From the NCBI GenBank assembly GCA_002385465.1, contig DGDN01000088.1, forward strand, positions 1 through 18,393: a stretch of 18,393 nt of DNA, read 5' to 3'. The notes beneath the pieces were generated by a model. That model saw nothing but the letters and a program-made list of their open reading frames with translations, had not been told where the DNA came from and searched no databases. Below are positions 7,190 through 13,815 of this stretch, piece by piece; position 1 is the stretch's first letter, and every line of letters starts with the position of its first letter. Source of the DNA: Candidatus Fermentithermobacillaceae bacterium UBA3951. Lineage in GTDB: Bacteria > Bacillota > Sulfobacillia > Fermentithermobacillales > Fermentithermobacillaceae. Made by a program: the position numbers and the translations under genes.

Positions 7190-8567
7190 CTTTGTCCGCC
7201 GCCCTGCCTGCCTCGTCCCGCGTGCATTCCCGGCCGGCGGCCGCCGAAGGTCTCCGTGAAAGCAAAACGTCGCCGTTCATCATAAACCTCTCGTCCTCAT
7301 ACTTTTCGTCCAGGTATTTCCCGCCTGCAAGCCCTTTGGTGACAGACTCCCCTACTGCCGCCGCGGTCATGAGCAGGTCGCTCCACTCACCACTCTCTCG
7401 CAATATGGAGGACTCCTTTACGTCCTCATCCGGGCCGAGCTTAGCAAGGACCAAGTCCACATACTTGAGGAGATCCTCATCAAACTCACCCTCGTACTCA
7501 TCGAAGTCGCCCTCCTCCGAGAAGGTGAGCTCGCCGTAGTCTTCCGGTTGAGCGGGAGCTCCCACGGAGCGTCCCAAGAACTCCCCAATAAACTCGTTGA
7601 GCTGGTCATAGGAGGGGTAACCGGCAAGGTATACCGGCAAACTGACATCACCGGTTTCGGCGGCCAACTCCAGGAGACGGCCGGATCCGAACGCTTCGCG
7701 CAGCCAAACGTAAAACCGGCCCTTGTTGATGGGGTTCATCTCGGAGAGCGCTTTGCCGGTAGAATGGGACAAAACACCCGTCATAGTGTCAAACGCCACT
7801 TCCAAAGCCGCGGCCTTGGCCTTCTCTACCCTATCGAGCACCGGGAGTGAGTGCTCAAAACCCTCGTCCCTCTGTCTGGTGATAGCGGCGAGGAGGAAGT
7901 CGTAGCGCTCCAGCATTGTTCGGACTTGGTCTATGGCTATCCCAGAGGAAATCATCTCATGGGTCCTAGCTGATATGTCCTTATAGGCTTTCTCCAGGAA
8001 ACTCAACGCGCGCCCTAGAGCGCGGGTATCGTAGCCCTTTGCCTCGTAGGCCTCCATGAGCTCGACTTCGCGCTCGCTTTGAAAGAGCAACTGTTCTATG
8101 TCGCTCTTGGTGTGGAACACGTACCAGTCACTGAGAAGGCGCTGAAGGGCGCCCAGGAGCCTGCTTCCTTTGGTGGTTAGAGTCACCGACAAGTCACGAT
8201 TGATCAGGCTCAGCCTGTGGGCGGTGTTGAGAAAACCCAGCGGGTCGCATTGCGCGGCGGCCCCCCATCGCTCGACGAACCGGTTTTCAAGCCCGATGTA
8301 GCCGCTAACCCCGCCTCCCGCGTTAAGCTCCTCTTCCTGGAGGATGACCAGCATCTTGACAGCGTCCACCATCTTCCCGGGGTTCCTTCCGTCGTCGCTG
8401 GACGCGTACGCAAAACTCGCGAGATCGGCCAGGTCTCTGGCCGCCTGTTCGAGCGCTTTTGGGTCGTCGGCCAACAGGAAGTTTACTTTCCGGCGACGGT
8501 CGTCCGAATCCGGCGATGCTCGAGGGGCTTCAGCGCCCGACTCGTCAGAGACCTTCTCCTTCAACAA
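7176..8567 (-). CDS. jetA: Wadjet JetA: kleisin-like subunit
   Basis: First gene of the operon, 463 residues. JetA is the kleisin that bridges the two SMC heads and recruits JetB. Visible layout: a charged N-terminus (1-30); a likely winged-helix part (60-142, ending LTTKGSRLLGALQ); a long helical, coiled-coil-like region (145-260); a linker with an acidic stretch (342-366, rich in D/E); and a C-terminal winged-helix-like part (366-438) followed by a polar tail. This arrangement fits a kleisin with SMC-binding ends. Starts are TTG 8567 or TTG 8564; GAGGTGAT lies just upstream, and its spacing favours 8564. The assignment is mostly from position and architecture, since kleisins diverge quickly. 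It is transcribed from the extended -10 promoter at about 8612-8620. Confidence 0.7.
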   Translation of the reverse strand: MLKEKVSDESGAEAPRASPDSDDRRRKVNFLLADDPKALEQAARDLADLASFAYASSDDGRNPGKMVDAVKMLVILQEEELNAGGGVSGYIGLENRFVERWGAAAQCDPLGFLNTAHRLSLINRDLSVTLTTKGSRLLGALQRLLSDWYVFHTKSDIEQLLFQSEREVELMEAYEAKGYDTRALGRALSFLEKAYKDISARTHEMISSGIAIDQVRTMLERYDFLLAAITRQRDEGFEHSLPVLDRVEKAKAAALEVAFDTMTGVLSHSTGKALSEMNPINKGRFYVWLREAFGSGRLLELAAETGDVSLPVYLAGYPSYDQLNEFIGEFLGRSVGAPAQPEDYGELTFSEEGDFDEYEGEFDEDLLKYVDLVLAKLGPDEDVKESSILRESGEWSDLLMTAAAVGESVTKGLAGGKYLDEKYEDERFMMNGDVLLSRRPSAAAGRECTRDEAGRAADKDEDV

Positions 8568-8592
8568 ATCACCTCGCGAGTCATAACAAGAA

Positions 8593-8756
8593 GTACATCT
8601 AGTCCAAAGGCATTATAGCACTGGCTCCTTATCTCCTCCTTGAAGATCTTGTCAGGCCAGGGAGCCACCGCGGCATGTGTCACGCGTCCGGATGTCCCAG
8701 AAAGTGGCAGCCGTCTGGGCTGAGTCCGGGACGCCGTACGGTACACCTAGTCCAAA
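8593..8756. repeat. 16-bp direct repeat pair flanking the jetA promoter region
   Basis: GTACATCTAGTCCAAA (8593-8608) and GTACACCTAGTCCAAA (8741-8756) differ at one base and lie 148 bases apart in the same orientation. One copy lies in the jetA leader just downstream of the -10 box. The other covers the stop codon of the oxidoreductase relic. The segment between them codes for nothing recognisable. Confidence 0.6.
8612..8620 (-). promoter_or_regulatory. Extended -10 promoter of the jet operon
   Basis: On the minus strand TGC-TATAAT occupies 8620-8612, a perfect extended -10 element (TGnTATAAT). No good -35 box is visible at 16-18 bases, as is common for extended -10 promoters. The predicted transcript start near 8605 gives a leader of about 40 bases to the jetA start. 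Confidence 0.65.
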
Positions 8757-9774
8757 ACGGTCCTGAACTTCTTCCCGTCCTCCTCACACATCCTCTCGAT
8801 CGCCTTCCTGCCGGATATGGCGGCGGTCGACAAGCCGACCATCGCCTCCGCCCAGTGACCGGCCATGTGGAAGTTCCGAAGGCCGGGTAGCGTCCTCGTG
8901 AAACCTTGGGTCATCGCGGTAAGCCCGGCTCCCGGCGGCATCCAAGCCTGAAGCCCCTGCCAGTTGCCGGTGTAGCGTTCTGTTGTGAGGGATGTCGCCA
9001 CGTCGGTCATCTCTACCTGGGCGGAGATGCCGGCGAAGCGCTCCTCGAGAAGGCCAATGACGGACCCTGCAATACGCGCCTTCTCGTCTTCGTAGCGCCG
9101 TCTGTCCTGGGCAAACTCCCTCCGATAGCTGTACCTCGAACCGAACATCACCTTGACGACGGTCTTGCCCGGGGGAGCAAGTGTTGGGTCGAAGTTGAAG
9201 ACCTCCACGTTCAGCCGGTCGACCTCGCGGTCCATAAGACGGACGGGGCTCTTCAGGAAGTACGTCAGCGAATGTGGCTCGCCCGTCATGTCCCCGGCAA
9301 CGCCGTATGAGACCTGCAGGGACATTTCTGAGTGGTCCGGAGGGCTCTTGTAGTAGGACCTGATGCGATCATCGGTATATGCTCCGAAAAGCATGTCGAA
9401 TATCGTCGTGTGCCCATCCGCTGCCGAGATGACGGCATCGGCCCGGTGCTCGCTTCCGTCCGCGAGGAGAACGCCAACGGCCCTGTCATCCTCGACGAGT
9501 ATCTTGCTGACCCTGGAGTTGTACTCTATCTGCCCTCCCAGACTGCGGTACCGACTCTCAAGCGCTCTCGCGAACGCAAGCGATCCGCCTTTGGGCCATC
9601 CAGTATGCGATTGTGGGAACCCGCAAGGAAGTTGAGATGCACCATCATCGGGATATTCGGAAAGTCGTACTGGACCGTCGGGAATACCTTCCTCAGAAAC
9701 GGATTCTTGAACTTTCTTCTGCCAGAGTCCTGGTAGCGCGTCCGGCAAAGATCTTCACTGGCATTCCCCCTCAC
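8747..9774 (-). pseudogene. Truncated, frameshifted FAD-dependent oxidoreductase (phytoene desaturase-like)
   Basis: The relic encodes the C-terminal two thirds of a phytoene desaturase/CrtI-like NAD(P)/FAD oxidoreductase. Landmarks are TGWPKGGSLAFARALE, the FAD-side motif VISAADGHTTIFDMLFG, and the C-terminal cofactor-binding end LRNFHMAGHWAEAMVGLS. The first segment (9774 to about 9607: FLRKVFPTVQYDFPNIPMM...LAGSHNR) is in another frame from the rest (about 9606 to 8747). A single missing base near 9607 explains the break, since CGC-ATACTGG would read RDTGWP with one more base. The N-terminal dinucleotide-binding fold (GxGxxG) is absent: the frame starts at a GTG that overlaps the cupin stop codon. 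The gene is therefore truncated as well as frameshifted and is unlikely to make an active enzyme. Confidence 0.8.
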
Positions 9775-10355
9775 GGAATGCTTTCTTGGCGATCTTTGTT
9801 AGGTTTCCTTCCCCCTGGGTAGGAATCGGAGGAAGTCTTGGACTGGGCCGTCATCACCCCAACCTCTCCCCCGTTGGCCCCATGACCTACTACGACTAGG
9901 ACGAGGGATTTCTGCGTGGATACGCAGGAATGCATCTTGCCGCCCGGAACAACATGGCAGTCACCGGCTCCGAGGACTACGGTTTCCCCATCGTCAGGGT
10001 AGTAGATGGTCATCCCGCCCTCCAGCACGATCTGCATTGAGTCGGCGGAATTGGCGTGCGGAGGCACCTCTCGGATATCTCGCGTCCGGAGCCGCTCATT
10101 CCATCCCATGAGCGAAACCTCGGCACCGTCCGCATACCCGAGGACGACGCACTCTTCGCCTGTGGGATTGGCGAGGAGCTTATCTTCAAGCTCCTTTCGC
10201 GCTCGTTGGAGGTTTTTCACCTGTTCCCCGAAGACATCAGAGAGCGGAGCGGCTTTTCGTTCTCCGGAGGCGATCTCATCGGCCTCGATGATGTTTCTTT
10301 GAACATTTCTACGCTCCTGCGTGGCCAAAGTTCTCACCCCAACATCCGTTGCCAA
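9771..10355 (-). CDS. Cupin-domain protein
   Basis: 194 residues. Residues 95-158 form a cupin barrel: VPPHANSADSMQIVLEGGM, then GDCHVVPGGKMHSC, then LVLVVVGHG. H100 and H142 match the usual positions of cupin motifs 1 and 2. The second histidine of the HxH pair and the glutamate of motif 1 are missing (HAN, Q109), so metal binding is doubtful. A charged N-terminal helix region (14-60) precedes the barrel. The probable start is TTG 10355, with AGGTGAT upstream; a nearby ATG at 10359 is out of frame. The gene lies directly before the oxidoreductase relic and may once have formed an operon with it. The substrate is unknown; it could be a small-molecule binding or regulatory cupin. Confidence 0.75.
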   Translation of the reverse strand: MATDVGVRTLATQERRNVQRNIIEADEIASGERKAAPLSDVFGEQVKNLQRARKELEDKLLANPTGEECVVLGYADGAEVSLMGWNERLRTRDIREVPPHANSADSMQIVLEGGMTIYYPDDGETVVLGAGDCHVVPGGKMHSCVSTQKSLVLVVVGHGANGGEVGVMTAQSKTSSDSYPGGRKPNKDRQESIP

Positions 10356-10483
10356 CCATCTTGATCACCTGGCCCGCATCGTATCAGAGATATTGTCACG
10401 GAACCATATTCCCTGAATCTCATTTTCCTGATTCTTGGGATAGAGCCACGAGCCTTTCGGGGATCTTTTCACACCGGCAACCC

Positions 10484-10511
10484 TAGACGCGCTTCCAAAT
10501 TATGGTATTAT
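10484..10511 (+). promoter_or_regulatory. Promoter of the DUF2726 gene
   Basis: TATTAT (10506-10511) is preceded by TGG (extended -10), and TAGACG (10484-10489) lies 16 bases upstream as a 4/6 match to the -35 consensus. The start point near 10518 gives a leader of about 88 bases. The rest of the 250-base divergent gap (10356-10605) should hold the cupin promoter, but no clear one is seen. Confidence 0.4.
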
Positions 10512-10605
10512 GGAAAGGAAGTGTCGAACCTTCTTAGATACATGGGCCAAGCGTCAGAAGCTGTCGCTCGGGTGAGTTTCACCGGTATTCCGGGAGGATC
10601 AAGGC

Positions 10606-11289
10606 GTGTGGGAGATACTCTGGGCAATCGGTGTCATACTGGCCTTGGTGCTGGCGCCAAGGCTGCTTGGGGATGCTATCGCGTACATAGTGTACTTCAT
10701 CCGGCAACTCATTTGCCTGTTGTTTGACTCAGTCCGGTCCGCCTTGACTCGCCCCCACCGCCAGCATGAACAAATAGACGGCCAAACGAGGACGCTGACG
10801 GGCACCCGGTCCTCCCGAGTGGCCTCACACAGGGCATCCAGGCCAGCACTGCCCTACGAGTGCAAGCCCTATCTCTTGACCTTGGCCGAAAGGCACTTCT
10901 TGGACGCGCTCAGAGAGGTCGTACACGACGACATCCACATATGTCCCCAGGTCGCGTTTGGGGCGGTGCTCAAGGTCACCGCAGCCGGCTGGGACTACTT
11001 CCGGTACTGGAATAAAGTGAAGGCCAAGCGCATTGACTTCCTGCTTTGCGACCGGAGGACTCTCACGCCGCTCGTAGCCGTAGAACTGGACGACTCGTCT
11101 CATGACCTTCCTAAGCGCTCTGAAAGAGACGACTTCGTCGACCGGGCCTGCGACTCCGCAGGGCTGGCGATCCTCCGTTTCCGAGTTCGCAACCACTATG
11201 ACCTCCACGAGCTGAGGCGAGCCATATACTCCGCCATCGATGAGACAAGGATCGCGTACGATGTCCCCCGAACGGTCGGATCCGAGTAG
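10606..11289 (+). CDS. DUF2726 protein with N-terminal membrane anchor (nuclease-like fold)
   Basis: 227 residues from GTG 10606, set by GGAGG at 10593-10597 with 8 bases of spacing. An N-terminal hydrophobic segment (about 2-40, possibly two helices) anchors the protein. A basic linker (45-80) and a DUF2726 domain (about 84-212) follow. Domain landmarks are YLLTLAERHFLDALREVV, the core KRIDFLLCD (D144), LVAVELDDSSH (E160, D162, H166), RDDFVD and GLAILRFRV. DUF2726 belongs to the PD-(D/E)xK/Vsr-like nuclease superfamily, and the D...ExD layout fits that core. Activity on DNA is inferred, not shown. The gene is divergent from the cupin gene and 110 bases upstream of the toxin-antitoxin pair. 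Confidence 0.8.
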   Translation: MWEILWAIGVILALVLAPRLLGDAIAYIVYFIRQLICLLFDSVRSALTRPHRQHEQIDGQTRTLTGTRSSRVASHRASRPALPYECKPYLLTLAERHFLDALREVVHDDIHICPQVAFGAVLKVTAAGWDYFRYWNKVKAKRIDFLLCDRRTLTPLVAVELDDSSHDLPKRSERDDFVDRACDSAGLAILRFRVRNHYDLHELRRAIYSAIDETRIAYDVPRTVGSE

Positions 11290-11325
11290 CGTGTCGGCTA
11301 GGCCCTTTGACGATGCGGCCGCGCC

Positions 11326-11342
11326 ACACAATGGCTTTGTGT
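11326..11342. promoter_or_regulatory. Inverted repeat upstream of antitoxin gene, candidate operator
   Basis: ACACAA (11326-11331) and TTGTGT (11337-11342) form a perfect 6-bp palindrome with a 5-base spacer, 58 bases before the antitoxin start. Toxin-antitoxin operons are usually autoregulated at such sites, so it is a reasonable operator candidate for the HTH antitoxin. Confidence 0.3.
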
Positions 11343-11399
11343 TGGTTTATGTGGCTCGATGTTGAACCTCCTGATATGATTCCGTTGGGAGGTGCAGAC

Positions 11400-11813
11400 G
11401 TGAGCGAGACCTTCTTAACGCCTGAACAGGCGGCTCAGATGCTGAACCTATCCGCCTACACAGTCCGGGCCTATGCCAGGCAAGGGATTATCCCGGCCCA
11501 TAAGATCGGTAGGACGTGGCGGTTCTCCAAAGCTGACCTGGAGGAATGGGTGCTGACAGACGGGCAAGCTCCTTCATCGCGCCCGCGAGGCGTCCCAGCA
11601 GCCAGGGACTGCTCTTCGGAGGCGGTATACCTCCCGTCGCCAAAACCGCTAGGTATCGGTGGAGCCCGGGATGTAGCTGACAAGCGCAGCCAGGCCATAA
11701 AGACCCTGCGGGACATACGCTCACAGACGCAAGAAGGCAACGTGACCTCGATCGTCCGAGAATCGCGCAAGCAACTGGTGGACAGGGGGCACATCGAAAG
11801 TGACGAGCAGTAA
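11400..11813 (+). CDS. Excisionase-type HTH antitoxin
   Basis: 137 residues from GTG 11400, set by GGGAGG at 11387-11392 with 7 bases of spacing; an in-frame extension to 11307 has no such signal. Residues 5-52 are a MerR/excisionase-like helix-turn-helix: FLTPEQAAQMLNLSAYTVRA, then IPAHKIGRTWRFSKADLEEW. A polar linker leads to a C-terminal helix, VTSIVRESRKQLVDRG (115-130), of the kind antitoxins use to cover the toxin active site. The frame overlaps the PIN toxin gene by 14 bases. The pair reads as a VapBC-like module in which the antitoxin uses an excisionase-type DNA-binding domain. It probably represses its own operon. Confidence 0.8.
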   Translation: MSETFLTPEQAAQMLNLSAYTVRAYARQGIIPAHKIGRTWRFSKADLEEWVLTDGQAPSSRPRGVPAARDCSSEAVYLPSPKPLGIGGARDVADKRSQAIKTLRDIRSQTQEGNVTSIVRESRKQLVDRGHIESDEQ

Positions 11814-12252
11814 CCCTGCGCTGGTCGTGCCTGACGCAAGCGTCTTGGTTGGCTGGTTCCTATCTGACGAGGAGTGTTGTCCTGGCTCGGAAAGGCTGAT
11901 GGCGGATTTCGAAGCAAGGCGTGTCGCTCTCCTTGCTCCGCCGCTACTCAAACATGAGATCATGAACACGCTCTCCCTTGCAGTGAAGAGACGCCGGATG
12001 GCTCGGGAAGCGGCTGTCCTTGCGTGGAATGCCTTCATGGATCTCGGAATCCTGTTCGCTGAGCCGGACAGGTTCGGACGCTCGGTCATGGCGCTGGCGT
12101 CCCTCCCGGGAGTCTCAGTATACGACGCAACCTACGTGGCTCTGGCAGAAAGCTACAGCTGCACCTGCTATACGCTGGACAAAAAACTCGTCGCCGCGGT
12201 ACGAGCACATACGAACCGTGTGCGGCTGGTGTCAGAATACCCTGCTGTCTAG
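11800..12252 (+). CDS. PIN-domain toxin (VapC-like ribonuclease)
   Basis: 150 residues. PIN-domain acidic residues are in place: D12 in VVPDASVLVGWFL, E53 in KHEIMNTL, D109 in VSVYDATYVALAE and D127 in CYTLDKKL. PIN toxins of the VapC group cut specific RNAs, often initiator tRNA or rRNA, when released from their antitoxin. The GTG start at 11800 lies within the antitoxin frame, so translation is coupled. Length is slightly above the usual 130-140. The intact active site suggests a working toxin. Its 3' end overlaps the last few codons of an SLH relic on the other strand. Confidence 0.88.
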   Translation: MTSSNPALVVPDASVLVGWFLSDEECCPGSERLMADFEARRVALLAPPLLKHEIMNTLSLAVKRRRMAREAAVLAWNAFMDLGILFAEPDRFGRSVMALASLPGVSVYDATYVALAESYSCTCYTLDKKLVAAVRAHTNRVRLVSEYPAV

Positions 12253-12415
12253 CCTCTCGTCGGCACGAGTGATCTTGGCACTCGCCTTGAACGAGCCATC
12301 CTCGTACCCCGTAACCAGGTGCGCTTCGGCTGCCGCTTGGAATAGGTCGACGTGAGGGACATACCGGCGCGCGCGTCCATCCGAGTCCCAATCCTAACCA
12401 GGGCGGTAGCCCCGG
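12232..12415 (-). pseudogene. Relic of an S-layer homology (SLH) domain protein
   Basis: Read on the minus strand, the apparently empty gap encodes an SLH repeat: VDLFQAAAEAHLVTGY, then EDGSFKASAKITRADERL, from about 12354 to 12244. This matches the SLH pattern A...GLV-GY-DGxFxPxxxITRAE. Just upstream, in another frame, ATALVRIGTRMDARAG (about 12407-12360) looks like the end of a preceding SLH repeat. A frameshift between the two, the TAG stops and the lack of a start show it is a fragment. SLH domains anchor proteins to secondary cell-wall polymers, so this points to a Bacillota-like host. It explains most of the space between the toxin gene and the AAA_14 gene. Confidence 0.65.
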
Positions 12416-12427
12416 CAAACAACTCTT

Positions 12428-12457
12428 TGCTTGAGGATCACTCCCTATCCTCAAGCA
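12428..12457. terminator. Hairpin over the stop codon of the AAA_14 gene
   Basis: TGCTTGAGGAT (12428-12438) and ATCCTCAAGCA (12447-12457) form perfect 11-bp arms with an 8-base loop. The structure covers the stop codon of the minus-strand ATPase gene. No T-run follows on either strand, so it may be an RNA-stability hairpin or a weak bidirectional terminator. Confidence 0.45.
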
Positions 12458-13652
12458 GCCAGTCCAGCACGTTCATCTTCCGGATCCCATCGTAGTTGGC
12501 TTCCGCAAAGACCTCGTCAAGAGTCAACAGGAACTTGGGGTGATTGTCTGGTATCTTCCTGAGCGGCGCGAGTTCGCGACGAAGGACGTTCTCATCCAAG
12601 GTAGTTGCCGCGACCTGATAGTAAGCGGTTTCGCCCGGAGAAACGGCCACAAAATCCACCTCTCCATCACCCATCTCCCCCACGAACACTTCATATCCGC
12701 GGCGCAATAGCTCAAGGTACACGATGTTTTCGAGTATGTGACCTATGTCGCTCTCCTCTGTCCGAACCATCGTATTCCGGAGAGCGATATCCACAGCAAA
12801 GTACTTGCTCTGGGTGGCAAGGAGCTGCTTCCCCTTGATGTTGAACCTCCGGGCTTCGTACAGAAGCATAGCGTCGGTTAGACCCCGGATGTACCGGTCA
12901 ACGGTCTTCTGATCGACGCCCTTGCCCATGGATTTCATGGTGTTGGCGATCTTCGTCGACGAAACCTTGCTGCCTATGTTGTGCATCAGGAACTTGGCGA
13001 CGTTCTCCAGACTGGTCACATCCGATATCCCCAGCCGAGCGACGACATCCTTGAGCAGCACGGTGTTGTAGATGCTTCGGAGATACTCCTGGGCATCACG
13101 TTGACCTTGGCAGGACCTTACGATGTACGGGAAGGAACCCAGCGAAAGATAGGCGCTGAAGCGTTGGCTCTTGGACAGGCCGGAGTCACGGAGAGCCGAG
13201 CTGAACTCACTGAAGGAGAGCGGCAGCATTCTGAGTTCCACGTACCTACCCGACAAGAGCGTAGCCAGTTCGCCCGACATGAAATAAGCGTTGGATCCTG
13301 TGATGTAGAGGTCCACATTGGGCCTGATAAACAGGCTATCCACGGCCCTCTCGAAGTCCGTAACGTATTGGACCTCGTCAAGGAACACGTAAGTGGTCTC
13401 GTCCGTCCGCAAGAGGGACTTCACATGCTCATACAGGAGCTTATAGTCCGTCAAGTGCTCGAACTCGATGTCTTCGAAGTTTATGGCCACCATCTGCCGT
13501 TCCTTCACTCCGCTTCTAAGGAGGTAGTCACGGTAGATCTCTAACATCGTGGACTTGCCACAGCGGCGGACGCCCGAGACGACCTTTATGACATCCTGCT
13601 CTCGCCAGCGTATGAGCCATTCAAGGTATTTCTTGCGCTCTATCCTCTCCAT
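12438..13652 (-). CDS. AAA_14/DUF4143 family ATPase
   Basis: 404 residues, the usual length for this family. Walker A GVRRCGKST (27-35), Walker B TYVFLDEVQ (88-95), a sensor-like ITGSNA (117-122) and the family motif LSGRYVELRMLPLSFSEF (133-150) mark the AAA_14 domain. The DUF4143 C-terminal part contains GDGEVDFVAV and AYYQVAATT, resembling the PD-(D/E)xK-like fold seen there. These proteins are widespread accessory ATPases in bacteria and archaea; their role is unknown, with proposed links to mobile DNA or toxin-like functions. ATG 13652 is preceded by GGGGTGAT at a suitable distance. It lies 163 bases downstream of the ABC transporter pair and seems intact. Confidence 0.88.
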   Translation of the reverse strand: MERIERKKYLEWLIRWREQDVIKVVSGVRRCGKSTMLEIYRDYLLRSGVKERQMVAINFEDIEFEHLTDYKLLYEHVKSLLRTDETTYVFLDEVQYVTDFERAVDSLFIRPNVDLYITGSNAYFMSGELATLLSGRYVELRMLPLSFSEFSSALRDSGLSKSQRFSAYLSLGSFPYIVRSCQGQRDAQEYLRSIYNTVLLKDVVARLGISDVTSLENVAKFLMHNIGSKVSSTKIANTMKSMGKGVDQKTVDRYIRGLTDAMLLYEARRFNIKGKQLLATQSKYFAVDIALRNTMVRTEESDIGHILENIVYLELLRRGYEVFVGEMGDGEVDFVAVSPGETAYYQVAATTLDENVLRRELAPLRKIPDNHPKFLLTLDEVFAEANYDGIRKMNVLDWLLEDRE

Positions 13653-13815
13653 CAGGAATCACCCCGCCTATTATGCGGAGTATATTCCTGAGATATGCCC
13701 CCGTCAAGGTTTTTGCGGAATTCGTTCCTGAAACTTTGCGATCCGGCTCCACAGGCCCTATGATGAGACCCATAAAGCCACCAAACGCCAACCAAATCCC
13801 GATGACCGCAGACAC
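13653..13815 (-). other. Gap between ABC transporter and ATPase, with a possible small membrane peptide
   Basis: An open frame starts with GTG 13815 directly after the ABC stop codon (TAG-GTG) and runs to 13621, overlapping the ATPase gene; it would be 64 residues. Its start, SAVIGIWLAFGGFMGLIIG, looks like a transmembrane helix. There is no ribosome binding site apart from coupling, and no family was recognised. It may be a real small protein, a relic, or chance. Confidence 0.25.

Noticed and set aside
8696..8719. CCCAGA/TCTGGG hairpin after the oxidoreductase relic
   Set aside because: A short 6-bp stem with a 12-base loop and no T-run; too weak to call.
11375..11380. TGATATGAT as the antitoxin promoter
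   Set aside because: It is a good extended -10 match, but transcription would begin at about 11387, inside the ribosome binding site, leaving a 13-base leader; no -35 box is present.
12266..12284. Hairpin CGAGTG/CACTCG after the toxin gene as a terminator
   Set aside because: Only 6 bp of stem, no T-run, and it lies within the SLH relic coding sequence.
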